From contig NZ_CP028843.1 of NCBI RefSeq assembly GCF_003058325.1, positions 1,355,501-1,419,500 on the forward strand: a stretch of DNA of 64,000 bases. Reading direction: 5' to 3'. A model generated the notes under the pieces. The model saw nothing but the letters and a program-made list of their open reading frames with translations. It did no database searches and had not been told where the DNA came from. The translations under genes and the position numbers were made by a program. Below are positions 38,461 to 46,536 of this stretch, piece by piece; positions within the stretch are counted from its first letter, which is position 1, and every line of letters begins with the position of its first letter. This DNA is from Methylobacterium currus. Its GTDB lineage: Bacteria > Pseudomonadota > Alphaproteobacteria > Rhizobiales > Beijerinckiaceae.

Positions 38461-40119
38461 TCAGCCGAACGCCGCGTCCGCCGGCGCCGCACGGCCCTCG
38501 TAGATCCCGTAGGACAGGTAGTGGAGCAGGGGATCGATGCCCGCCCGCGCCACGTCGGGGTTCTGCGCCAGATAGAGCTTGGTGTCGAAACCCGTCGACG
38601 GGTCGCGGCCCTCCCGCCAGCCGTATGTGGCGTAATGCGCCAGGGGATCGATCCCGGCGGCCCTCACGTCGGCATAGGCGGTCAGGTACCCGTCCGTGTC
38701 GAAGAGCGCGTTGCCGTCGCGCCCCTCGCGCCATCCGTCTGTGGCGTAATGGGTCTTCGCGAAGGCGAGGGGATCGCCGGTCGTCAGGGCGGCGGCCGCG
38801 ACGTCGGGATTGGCGAGGAGGTAGTATTCCGCGTCGAAGCCCCGGGCGGCGGCGAGGTCCGCCGCCTCGCCGATCGCCGCATAGGTCGCCCGGCCCTCGT
38901 AGCGGCCATGATCGAGGTAATGCGCCAGCGGGTCGATGCCGGCCGCCCGCACGTCGGGGTTTCGCTCGAGGTAGAGCCGCGTGTCGAAATTGGCGCCCGG
39001 ATCGCGGCCCGCCCGCCATCCCACAGCATCGTACTGGGCGAGCGGGTCGGTTCCGGCGGCGGCGACGCCCGGGTTGGCGGCGCGGTAGCCGAGGGTGGAG
39101 AAGAACGGGTTCGGGTCCCGGCCCTCCCGCCAGCCGTCACGCGCGTAATGCGCCTCGGGGTCGACCCCCGCCGCCCGCACGTCGCCGTAGCGGATATTGT
39201 AGAAGGCGTCGCTGACCAGCCCGCTGCGGTCGAGGAGATCGCCGTAGAATTGCAGATACTCGGTGCCGTCGATGATCCGGCCGGCATCGACCTGGACCGG
39301 CGCCCCGGCATTGAGGGAGGGCGAGAACTGGTCGCCGTAGAAGGTCAGCGGATGGAAGATCGTGGCGAGGCCGCCCACCTCCAGGAGGCCGAGGGCCGGA
39401 TCGTAGCTGCGCGAGGAGGGGTCGAACTTCTCGGTCGCCGCGATCAGCAGCCGGCGCTCCGCCGGGCCGAGCAGCCCGCCGAAATAATCGATGTAGGTCG
39501 GCGCGCCGACACGGCGGATATCCGTGTCGGAGAGGAACGCGCCCTCGTAGTTCATCGGCGTCGCGCTGTAATTGCCGACCGGGTCGCCGTAGGTGACATA
39601 GTTGGTCAGGTTGCCGCCCGGGAAGACGACCTCGTCCTGGTTGAGGCCGGGTGCGGCGAAGGTCGTGCCCCCGAGGCCGAGCCGGGCCGATACGTAGGCG
39701 GCCTCCGCGGCGCCGAGCGAGTGGCCGGTGACGACGACGCGGCTCTCGGGGATGGCCTTCTGCCCGGCGGCCGCGACCACCGTCTCGGCGAACGCGACCG
39801 CCTGATCGAGCGCCTCCGGCACGTGGCCGAAGAAGAGCGCGAGATCCGCCGCGATCTGGGCTTCCAGGAAGGCCGGGCGCTGCGACAGGCCGCTCGCGTC
39901 GGTGCCCTCGAAGCCGATGATGACGGTGGGGTCGTCGCCCTGCGTGACGAAGGCGGCGGCGTGGAACCCGGTCTCGTCGTCCAGGCCGCTGTCGAACTGC
40001 CCGGGCGCGTAGTCGAAGGGCGCGAGACCGGTCGGGATGGGAGGCTGGTCGTTGTTGTCGGCGTTGCCGTACATCCAGCTCGACACGTCGAAGACGTTGT
40101 TCACCGTCGGTGCGGTCAT
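38461..40119 (-). CDS. Lipase-fold protein with C-terminal NPDV-type repeats
   Basis: This 552-residue protein has two parts. Residues ~1-250 form an alpha/beta hydrolase of the class 3 lipase type, with nucleophile elbow VVVTGHSLGAAEA (Ser near 133), preceded by VIIGFEGTDASG near 66. Residues ~305-552 hold six repeats of a ~40-residue unit, consensus YLxxNPDVxAAGIDPLxHY followed by xxxGWREGRDP. Such repeats are found at the C-terminus of large secreted or surface proteins in Methylobacterium, Azospirillum and Bradyrhizobium. No signal peptide is visible, so export, if any, would be non-Sec. Start: ATG 40119; the longer frame adds an Arg-rich leader. Confidence 0.8.
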   Translation of the reverse strand: MTAPTVNNVFDVSSWMYGNADNNDQPPIPTGLAPFDYAPGQFDSGLDDETGFHAAAFVTQGDDPTVIIGFEGTDASGLSQRPAFLEAQIAADLALFFGHVPEALDQAVAFAETVVAAAGQKAIPESRVVVTGHSLGAAEAAYVSARLGLGGTTFAAPGLNQDEVVFPGGNLTNYVTYGDPVGNYSATPMNYEGAFLSDTDIRRVGAPTYIDYFGGLLGPAERRLLIAATEKFDPSSRSYDPALGLLEVGGLATIFHPLTFYGDQFSPSLNAGAPVQVDAGRIIDGTEYLQFYGDLLDRSGLVSDAFYNIRYGDVRAAGVDPEAHYARDGWREGRDPNPFFSTLGYRAANPGVAAAGTDPLAQYDAVGWRAGRDPGANFDTRLYLERNPDVRAAGIDPLAHYLDHGRYEGRATYAAIGEAADLAAARGFDAEYYLLANPDVAAAALTTGDPLAFAKTHYATDGWREGRDGNALFDTDGYLTAYADVRAAGIDPLAHYATYGWREGRDPSTGFDTKLYLAQNPDVARAGIDPLLHYLSYGIYEGRAAPADAAFG

Positions 40120-40180
40120 GGCAGGGCCTCGGGTCGATGCGGATGCGCGGATGGAAGCGGCGAGCTTTCGGGGCTTGCGA

Positions 40181-41080
40181 TCACGGGGCCCCCGCGCCGT
40201 CGAGGTGGGACCGGATGAACGATCCCGCCTCGCGCAAGGCCGCACGGCCCTCCTCCAGCTCCGGGTGGAAGAGGTGCCAGGCGTGGATCATGTGCGGCCA
40301 GACCCGCAGCGTCACCGGCACGTCCGCCGCCCCGGCGGACGCCGCCAGCCGGACGGCGTCGTCGAGCAGGATCTCGGCGGACCCGACCTGGATCAGCATC
40401 GGCGGCAGGCCGGCGAGGTCGCCGCCGACGGGAGAGACGAGCGACGAGCGCGGATCGGCGCCGGCGAGGTAGGCGGCCGCGAGTTCCGCCAGGTAGGCGC
40501 GGCTGAGGAGCGGATCGACGGCGGCCTTGCTGTCCAGGGTGGCACCTGCGAGCGTGAGATCGACCCAGGGCGAGGCGAGCCAGAGGCAGCGCGGCGGCGG
40601 CAGGCCGGCCTGGCGCAGCGACAGCACCGTCGCGAGGGCAAGGCCGCCGCCCGCGCTCTCCCCGGCGAGCGCGATGCGCTCCGGTGCGACTCCCTGGTCG
40701 AGGAGGAAGCGGTATCCGGCGAGCGCATCCTCGAGAGCCGCCGGGAAGGGATGCTCGGGAGCGAGCCGATAGGCGAGGGCGAGCGTCCGCGCGCCGGCCT
40801 CCCGCCCGGCCCGGGCCACCACGTGGCGGTGGCTGGCGAGCGAGCCCGCCATGTAGCCGCCCCCGTGCAGGAACAGGATCACCCGCGCCGGATCCGCGGC
40901 ATCCGTGCCGGTCCATTCGGCGGGCACGCCGCGGGCGGCCACGCGCTCCACCGTCACGTCGGCCGGCAGGACGTCATCCGCGCCGAGGCCGTCGAGGCGC
41001 TCGCGCCTTGCGGCGAGATCGGCGGGCCGCGGTCGCGCGGCGAGACGGGCGCGGATGCGGTCGAGTTCGGCGATCGACAT
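40181..41080 (-). CDS. Alpha/beta hydrolase, hormone-sensitive-lipase family esterase
   Basis: This 299-residue esterase has the HSL-family oxyanion motif LFLHGGGYMAGS near residue 70 and the nucleophile GESAGGGLA near 142. LIQVGSAEILLDDA near 236 carries the acid residue and a His lies in HMIHAWHLF near 267. It hydrolyses short-chain esters. There is no signal peptide. It lies 61 bases upstream of the lipase-repeat gene on the same strand, so the two may form a unit. An ATG is used; the ribosome site GAGGAGCCCCG is good. Confidence 0.9.
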   Translation of the reverse strand: MSIAELDRIRARLAARPRPADLAARRERLDGLGADDVLPADVTVERVAARGVPAEWTGTDAADPARVILFLHGGGYMAGSLASHRHVVARAGREAGARTLALAYRLAPEHPFPAALEDALAGYRFLLDQGVAPERIALAGESAGGGLALATVLSLRQAGLPPPRCLWLASPWVDLTLAGATLDSKAAVDPLLSRAYLAELAAAYLAGADPRSSLVSPVGGDLAGLPPMLIQVGSAEILLDDAVRLAASAGAADVPVTLRVWPHMIHAWHLFHPELEEGRAALREAGSFIRSHLDGAGAP

Positions 41081-41907
41081 CGGGGCTCCTCGGGCGGGCT
41101 CTCACGCGGGGCAGGGAACAGCGTCAGCGGGCCGGACCGCCCGGGGCTTCGCGCCCTCGTCGCGCGTGATCCGGTGCCCGATCGGCGCGACGGCGCGGGT
41201 GCACGCGTCGCAGGCTGATGTCGTGGAGAAGGCCGGCTCTCGCCCGCCATGTCCTCTCGCCCGCCATGTCCTCTCACCCGCCACACCGAATCGGCGTCAG
41301 GATGCAGGTGTTGCTGCGGATCATCGCGGCCCCTCCCCATGAATGATCCCGCGATTGCCCTGATCAGCAATTCAGCCGTCGCGCCGGCACGTCAGTCGAG
41401 ATGGATTTTTCCAAAAAATTTCTGAGATACAAGTTGCAAAATTGCGTCGTCACGGCCGGAGATGCGGTCCGCATCTTCCTCTGTTTTAGAAGTAGCGACC
41501 TGCATGCCGAAGGGAGTGCCCGACCGGCCGGAGGGCGCGAAAGGATGATGTCGGCCTCCGCCGATCGACGGATATCGAACGACCTTGCGATGAATCGGAG
41601 CGGCGCGGGGCGCCGTCGCTCCCCGGTGCGGGACCGGACGAACCTGCCGGTGCACGGGACACGGCAGGGCCGTTCATTGCCGGCGCCCGCCCCTCCCACG
41701 CGCGATCTCATCCTGGGAGCCTGCTTGAGGCGGCGGACCGAATTGCAACCCTCCTCGTCATCCTGGGGCCGCGAAAGCGGAACCCGGGACGACATGGAGA
41801 GAAGTCGACCTGTATGCCAAATCGGCTGACGAAACCAATCAACAGGCTCCAGGACTTCATGTCCGTTCGGGCAGGCGGCGCGCAGAGCGGGCTCCTGGAG
41901 CCGGCTT
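41081..41907. other. 827-base gap, mostly non-coding
   Basis: No frame here has recognisable protein character. It contains three near-copies of a CCATGTCCTCTC[GA]CCCG unit at about 41235-41280, an AT-rich patch (41400-41465, unlike the surrounding GC-rich DNA) and a REP-like element at 41757-41793. The AT-rich patch would suit a promoter for the leftward esterase. It may be the scar of a lost gene. Confidence 0.45.
41757..41793. repeat. REP-like interspersed inverted repeat, copy A
   Basis: An imperfect palindrome of the form TCATCCTGGGG-CCGCGAAAGCGG-AACCCGGGACGA. It resembles the element at 61371-61403 and intergenic repeats common in Methylobacterium and Bradyrhizobium. Confidence 0.6.
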
Positions 41908-43044
41908 TCAGCCCGGCTCGTCGGCACGGGGCGCGGCTCGCAGGGTGAACCGGGTCATCTCGGCGGGCAGGCCGAGCCGGAGCGCGAAGCCCGGCCAGAT
42001 CCCGGTGCCGTTGCCGACGTACAACGTCATGCCGGCGACGTCGTAGCGGCCCGAGACGAAACCGCGATTGCCCCGCGCCACCAGCCGGTCGAGGCCGAGG
42101 ATCATGCCGCCATGGGTATGGCCGGAGAGCTGGAGCGCGACGCCCCGTGCCGCCGCCCGCTTCGCGGCTCGCGGCTGGTGGTCGAGGAGCACGACCGGCG
42201 CGCCGGGCGGGGCGCCCTTGAGCGCCGCCGCGAGGTCGGGGCCGGCCTCGCCGGAGGCCGGGGCCGAGGCATCGGTCACGCCGGCGAGCACCAGGCGGGC
42301 CTCGGCCCGGGCGAGCACGGCGTGGGCGTTCGGCAGCATGGTCAGGCCGAGGCCGGCGAGGTGGCGCATCCAGGCCGGGTAATCGAAGAAATATTCGTGG
42401 TTGCCGGGTATGGCGAAGACCCCGTCCGGCGCCCGCAGGTCGCGCAAGGGGGCGACGTCGTCCCGGCGCATCGCCACCGAGCCGTCGATGAAGTCGCCGG
42501 TCACCACGATCACGTCGGCGCCGGCCGTCGTGGCGCGCTCCACCACGGCGCGGGCCCAAGGGCCTGGGAAGAGGCGGCTCAGGTGCAGGTCGGTGAGCTG
42601 GAGCAGCCGGTAGCCCTCGAAGGCCGGCGACAGGCCGGGGATCGGCACCGTCACGTCCCGGACCGGCGGCACCCGCACGGCATTGGCGACGCCGAGGGCC
42701 GCGAGCCCGGCGGCGAGCCCCGCCGCTCCGAGCCGCACCCCGTCCGGGATGGCGACCGGATTCCAGCGCAGCAGGGCCGCCGCCAGGGCGCCGAGATCGA
42801 CGAGGATCTGCAGCACCGCCAGCAGCAGGATCGCGCCGAAGGCCCAGTTGAGCGCGAGCACGACCCCGCGCGGGAATTCGGGCGCGAAGACCGAGCCGGA
42901 GGAGAGCCGGTTCCAGAGGTGGAACTGCGAGGCGGCGAGCAGCAGCAGGGCGATGACGCCCTTGGCGGCGAGCGGCAGCCCGAGGGGCGCGAGCCAGCGG
43001 GCGATCACGTAGGCGCACGGCGCCGCGAAGATGAGGTGGAAGAT
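41908..43044 (-). CDS. Membrane-anchored metallophosphoesterase (YkuE/YaeI-like)
   Basis: This ~378-residue protein has about four N-terminal membrane helices (1-130) and a C-terminal calcineurin-like phosphoesterase domain. Metal-binding motifs: LLQLTDLHLSR (DxH) near residue 160, VVTGDFIDG (GD) near 190, IPGNHEYFFD (GNHE) near 222 and LSGHTHGGMI (GHTH) near 305. These place it with enzymes acting on UDP-sugar lipids or cyclic nucleotides. The start is uncertain: family homology begins at an ATC (43042-43044) with AGGAG seven bases upstream. The only standard in-frame start is GTG 43008, inside the first helix. I used the ATC as the likely start. Confidence 0.85.
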   Translation of the reverse strand: MFHLIFAAPCAYVIARWLAPLGLPLAAKGVIALLLLAASQFHLWNRLSSGSVFAPEFPRGVVLALNWAFGAILLLAVLQILVDLGALAAALLRWNPVAIPDGVRLGAAGLAAGLAALGVANAVRVPPVRDVTVPIPGLSPAFEGYRLLQLTDLHLSRLFPGPWARAVVERATTAGADVIVVTGDFIDGSVAMRRDDVAPLRDLRAPDGVFAIPGNHEYFFDYPAWMRHLAGLGLTMLPNAHAVLARAEARLVLAGVTDASAPASGEAGPDLAAALKGAPPGAPVVLLDHQPRAAKRAAARGVALQLSGHTHGGMILGLDRLVARGNRGFVSGRYDVAGMTLYVGNGTGIWPGFALRLGLPAEMTRFTLRAAPRADEPG

Positions 43045-43169
43045 GGCGGGTCTCCTGTCGTCGCTCCGGCCCGCCCCTCCCGTACCGGCACCGGGGTGCG
43101 GCGGGGAGGGGCAGGGGGCGAGATAGGGCGACGCACCGGCGGCCGACCCCGTGCCCGCTCCGCCAGGAT

Positions 43170-44207
43170 CTAGCGCGGCATCTCGCCCAGCATCTCGCGC
43201 ACCAGCGGCGCCACCCTGGTGCCGTAGAGTTCGATCGAGCGCATCAGCCGGTCGTGCGGCAGCGGGCCGGCGCTGTACTTGAGCTGGAACCGGCCGAGGC
43301 CGAGCCCCCTCACCGTCGCGGCGATCTTCGTCGCCACCGTCTCCGGGCTCCCGATATAGAGCGAGCCGTGATCCGCCTCGCGGTCGAATTCCTGGCGCGT
43401 CATCGGCGGCCAGCCGCGCTCGGCGCCGATGCGGTCGCGCATGCGCTTGTAATCGGCGAAGAACGCGTCCCGGGCGCCCGCATCGGTCTCGCCGACATGG
43501 CCCGGGGAATGGACGCCGATCGGCCGGACGGGACGGCCGAGCTGGGCGCAGGCCCGGTGGTAGAGATCGACGTAAGGGCGGAAGCGCTGCGGCTCGCCGC
43601 CGATGATGGCGAGCATCAGGGGCAGGTCGTGGTGCACCGCCCGCACCACCGAGTTCGGGCTGCCGCCGACCCCGATCCAGGTCTTGGGCGGCGTCTCCGG
43701 GGTCGGGAAGACGGACTGGTTCTCGAGCGGCGCCCGGGTGGTGCCCTGCCAGGTCACCGGCCCGCCGGCCAGCAGCGCGGCGAACAGTTCCAGCTTCTCC
43801 TCGAACAGGGTCTCGTACTGGTCGAGGGGGTAGCCGAAGAGCGGGAACGACTCGGTGAACGAGCCGCGGCCGAGGATGACCTCGGCGCGCCCGTTCGACA
43901 AAGCCTGCAGGGTCGAGAAGCGCTGGTAGACCCGGACCGGATCGTCGGAGCTGAGCACCGTCACGGCCGAGCCGAGGCGGATGCGCTCCGTGCGCCCGGC
44001 GATCGCCGCCAGGACCATCTCGGGCGAGGACACCGAGAAATCCTCGCGGTGGTGCTCGCCGATGCCGAAGAAGTCGAGCCCGACCGCATCGGCCAGGACC
44101 GCTTCCGCGACGACGTCGCGGATGACCTGGCCGTGAGACAGGAGCTCGCCGTTCCGGGCGGTGACATCCCCGAACGTGTCGAGGCCGAATTGCAGGGCGT
44201 GTGTCAT
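43170..44207 (-). CDS. LLM-class flavin-dependent oxidoreductase
   Basis: A 345-residue luciferase-like monooxygenase. It has an N-terminal FGLDTFGD, FFGIGEHHREDF near residue 50 (flavin-pocket His pair), RIRLGSAVTVLSSDDPVRVYQRFSTLQALS near 78-107 and GRGSFTESFPLFGY near 115. TWIGVGGSPNSV near 175 and LYIGSPETVATKIA near 290 are typical of the group. It uses FMNH2 and O2 on an unknown substrate. ATG 44207 is chosen because homology begins at HALQFGLD; longer upstream readings are artefacts. No partner flavin reductase is adjacent. Confidence 0.9.
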   Translation of the reverse strand: MTHALQFGLDTFGDVTARNGELLSHGQVIRDVVAEAVLADAVGLDFFGIGEHHREDFSVSSPEMVLAAIAGRTERIRLGSAVTVLSSDDPVRVYQRFSTLQALSNGRAEVILGRGSFTESFPLFGYPLDQYETLFEEKLELFAALLAGGPVTWQGTTRAPLENQSVFPTPETPPKTWIGVGGSPNSVVRAVHHDLPLMLAIIGGEPQRFRPYVDLYHRACAQLGRPVRPIGVHSPGHVGETDAGARDAFFADYKRMRDRIGAERGWPPMTRQEFDREADHGSLYIGSPETVATKIAATVRGLGLGRFQLKYSAGPLPHDRLMRSIELYGTRVAPLVREMLGEMPR

Positions 44208-44287
44208 GCCGGCCAAGATGGACGCGCGGGGGCGGGTTTGAAATGCGCAGCCATGCAAGGACGGGCTTGCAGCCGCGCATGGGAGGG

Positions 44288-45304
44288 TCAGAGCCGGAAC
44301 AGCCCGAGGGCCTCCTGCACCGCGTCGCGGGTGGCGGCGGTGACGGCCCTGGCCCGCGCGGTGCCGGTCCGCAGCACGTCCATCACCCGGTCCGGATCGC
44401 GGGCGATCTCCGCCCGCCGCTCGCGGATCGGCCCGAGGAGGTCGCGCAGCACGCCCGCGAGACGCCTCTTGAGCGCGGCATCGCCGAGGCCGCCGCGGCG
44501 GTAATGCGCCTTCAGCGCCGCGACCGCCTCCGGATCGGGGTCGAAGGCGTCGAGATAGGTGAAGACCACGTTGCCCTCGACCTTCCCCGGGTCGCTGGCG
44601 CGCAGGTGGCCGGGATCGGTGTACATCCGCTGCACCGCGGCATCGATCTCGGCGTCCGAGGCCGAGAGCGGCACGGCATTGCCGCCCGACTTGCTCATCT
44701 TCGCCTTGCCGTCGACGCCCGGGAGCCTCCCGACCTCCGGGATCAGCGCCCGCGCCTCGGGCAGGAGATCGTGGCCGACCTGACGGTTGAGGCGGCGGAC
44801 GATCTCGTTGGTCTGCTCGATCAGGGGCGCCTGGTCCTCGCCCACCGGCACCAGCGTCGCCCGGAACGCCGTGATGTCGGCGGCCTGGGCGGCCGGGTAG
44901 CACAGGAAGCCCGCCGGGATGTCGCGGCCGAGGCCGCGGGCCTGGATCTCGTCCTTGATCGTCGGGTTGCGCTCCAGCCGGGCCACCGTGACGAAGTTGA
45001 GGTAGAGCTGTGTCAGCTCGGCCAGAGCCGGCAGGGCCGATTGCACGCAGATCGTCGTGACCGCGGGGTCGATGCCGACCGCGAGATAGTCGGTCGCGAC
45101 CTCGATCACGTTGCGGGCGATGCGGGCCGGATCGTGGGCGTTGTCGGTCAGCGCCTGCGCGTCGGCGAGCAGGAGGGACTGGCGATGGCTGTGCTGCAAG
45201 GCCACGCGGTTGCGCAGCGAGCCGGCGTAATGGCCGAGATGCAGAGGACCGGTGGTGCGGTCGCCGGTCAGGATGACGGGTTTGGGCGGCGCTTCGACGG
45301 ACAT
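44288..45304 (-). CDS. trpS: Tryptophanyl-tRNA synthetase
   Basis: A 338-residue class I synthetase. The HIGH motif is PLHLGHY near residue 20 in the [16 protein letters not shown] beginning, and KMSKS appears as [10 protein letters not shown] near 200. [28 protein letters not shown] near 143 and [15 protein letters not shown] near 158 are TrpRS signatures. The GDR-type N-terminus is the variant found in streptococcal TrpS rather than the GxQPTG type. The CCGGAGAG ribosome site fixes ATG 45304. A small Trp-rich frame and a terminator-like hairpin lie just upstream (45346-45467). Confidence 0.94.
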   Translation of the reverse strand: MSVEAPPKPVILTGDRTTGPLHLGHYAGSLRNRVALQHSHRQSLLLADAQALTDNAHDPARIARNVIEVATDYLAVGIDPAVTTICVQSALPALAELTQLYLNFVTVARLERNPTIKDEIQARGLGRDIPAGFLCYPAAQAADITAFRATLVPVGEDQAPLIEQTNEIVRRLNRQVGHDLLPEARALIPEVGRLPGVDGKAKMSKSGGNAVPLSASDAEIDAAVQRMYTDPGHLRASDPGKVEGNVVFTYLDAFDPDPEAVAALKAHYRRGGLGDAALKRRLAGVLRDLLGPIRERRAEIARDPDRVMDVLRTGTARARAVTAATRDAVQEALGLFRL

Positions 45305-45345
45305 GCGGGCTCTCCGGAGGACAGCCGCCGCGCTGAAGGGTGCCG

Positions 45346-45388
45346 AAAAGACGAGAACGACCGAGCCCACCAGACGGCGGCATCGGTC
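45346..45388 (-). terminator. Terminator-like hairpin ahead of trpS (possible attenuator)
   Basis: Read leftward, GACCGATGCC pairs with GGGCTCGGTC, and the 3' side runs into GTTCTCGTCTTTT. It lies 42 bases before the trpS ATG, so it would stop transcription before the gene unless prevented. Confidence 0.4.
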
Positions 45389-45416
45389 GTGACAAGGATG
45401 AACGACGGCCGCTTCC

Positions 45417-45467
45417 TCAGAGGAAGCGCCACCACAGGGTCGCGAGCGGGGAGCGGCGTTCGGTCAT
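45417..45467 (-). CDS. Putative 16-aa Trp-containing leader peptide
   Basis: A short frame encodes [16 protein letters not shown] and stops at TGA 45417. Two adjacent Trp codons followed by Arg near the end recall the E. coli trp leader (WWR). Its last codons sit inside a perfect stem CGCTTCC-TCTGA-GGAAGCG (45411-45429). The Trp-codon segment GGTGGC can also pair, with one wobble, with GCCGCC in the downstream terminator hairpin. The ribosome site is weak. This architecture fits ribosome-mediated attenuation of trpS, but a chance frame is possible. Confidence 0.35.
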   Translation of the reverse strand: MTERRSPLATLWWRFL

Positions 45468-45501
45468 CACCGTCACGCCTTACGCCGCGATCGCGATCCG
45501 C

Positions 45502-46536
45502 TCAAGCGGGATCGGGGCTTGCCCCCTGCGGGCTTGCCGCCTGCGGACGCCCTTCCTCCGCCAGCTCCTCCACCCCCACCCACAGGTTCCAGGCAGGCGC
45601 CAGGCTCCAGCCTGCCAGCCCGACATGCGCCTGCGGCATCCGGTAATGCAGCACCGGGCGCGGGCTCACCTTCTCGTCCGGCGGCAAGGCCGCCCGCACC
45701 CCCGCCTCGTCGCGATGCGCGAGGAGCGGCAGCAGGTCGAGGCCGCGGTGGCGGGTCGGGTTGGCGGCGAGGTAGTCGCGGGCGAGCGCGTCGAGATCGG
45801 GCCGGTAGCCTGCGTCGAGCACCTGCGCGACGTAAGCGGCGGGGAAGGGCGGCGGCAGGCCGCGGGCGGCCAGGAACCCGCCCGCCGCGGTGGCCCGGCG
45901 CAGGTCCGGCTCGCGCCGCAGATAGGCCCGGAGCAGGCCCGTGAGGGTGGCGGCGTCGAGGTCCGGCGGCTCGACGTTGAAGTGGAGCCCGAGGGAGCCG
46001 AGCAGCACCGCCCCGCGCCCCCGCCCGCCGGCGCCGTGCAGCAGGGCGGCGAGCCGGTCGATCTCGGGAAGGCGGTCGAAGGCGAGGGGGCCGGTGATCA
46101 CCTCCCGCGGCACCACCGGCCCGAGGAAGGCCGCCAGGGTGCGCCCCGCGGCCCGGACCGGCAGACCGGGACCTGCGCCTTGTCCAGAACCTTGCCCCGG
46201 ACCTTGCCCAGAACCTTGCGCCGGCGCCCGGCGCTGCGGGTGGGCGGCGCGCAGGTCGAGCTCGACCCGGACGTCGCCGAGCGCCGTGCCTTCGAGCCGG
46301 AAGGCGTGCGGATCCTCCTCGGCGAGGCGCCCGCCGAGGCCGGCGGCGAGCGCCGCGGCGGCGACCTTGGCCGAGGGTCCCATGAACTCGATCTCGACGC
46401 CGACGCGGCGGGGCGTGCCGTCGGCCCGCAGGGGCCGGGGCGGCAGGCGGAACTCGGCCATCGAAGACTCGGTCATCGAAGACTCGGCCATGGAACTCTC
46501 GACCCCGCGACACTCGGTGATGGACAAATCGCTCAC
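45502..46536 (-). CDS. Putative amidoligase (Amidoligase_2 family, ATP-grasp/GCS-like)
   Basis: This 344-residue protein opens its domain with VGVEIEFMGPS near residue 40, the glutamate-cysteine-ligase-like metal/ATP-binding signature of Amidoligase_2. LGSLGLHFNVEPPDL near 180, LRREPDLRRA near 208, NPTRHRGLDLLPLLAHRD near 260 and a C-terminal LHYRMPQAHVGLAGW follow. The family forms amide bonds, probably on peptides or small metabolites. The GTG start at 46536 overlaps the cyclase stop as GTGA, so translation is coupled. The first ~25 residues contain three copies of a 15-bp repeat (SSMAE). A Gly/Gln/Pro repeat lies near residue 115. Substrate unknown. Confidence 0.75.
   Translation of the reverse strand: MSDLSITECRGVESSMAESSMTESSMAEFRLPPRPLRADGTPRRVGVEIEFMGPSAKVAAAALAAGLGGRLAEEDPHAFRLEGTALGDVRVELDLRAAHPQRRAPAQGSGQGPGQGSGQGAGPGLPVRAAGRTLAAFLGPVVPREVITGPLAFDRLPEIDRLAALLHGAGGRGRGAVLLGSLGLHFNVEPPDLDAATLTGLLRAYLRREPDLRRATAAGGFLAARGLPPPFPAAYVAQVLDAGYRPDLDALARDYLAANPTRHRGLDLLPLLAHRDEAGVRAALPPDEKVSPRPVLHYRMPQAHVGLAGWSLAPAWNLWVGVEELAEEGRPQAASPQGASPDPA
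46450..46494 (-). repeat. Three 15-bp tandem repeats near the amidoligase start
   Basis: Three near-identical 15-bp units (variant bases at two or three positions) encode SSM[AT]E. Each unit contains an ATG, giving three alternative in-frame starts. Confidence 0.8.

Noticed and set aside
38461..40119. RTX-type calcium-binding repeats in the lipase
   Set aside because: The GGxGxDxLx nonapeptide pattern is absent. The repeats are of the NPDV/GWREGR type.
41364..41927. Open frame of 187 codons on the - strand in the 827-base gap
   Set aside because: No motifs, a composition unlike real genes here, and it overlaps the REP-like repeat.
43045..44280. Long fusion of phosphoesterase and LLM genes in one frame
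   Set aside because: The upstream part is an Arg/Gly-rich antisense-like reading of the LLM enzyme, whose own frame is clearly coding.
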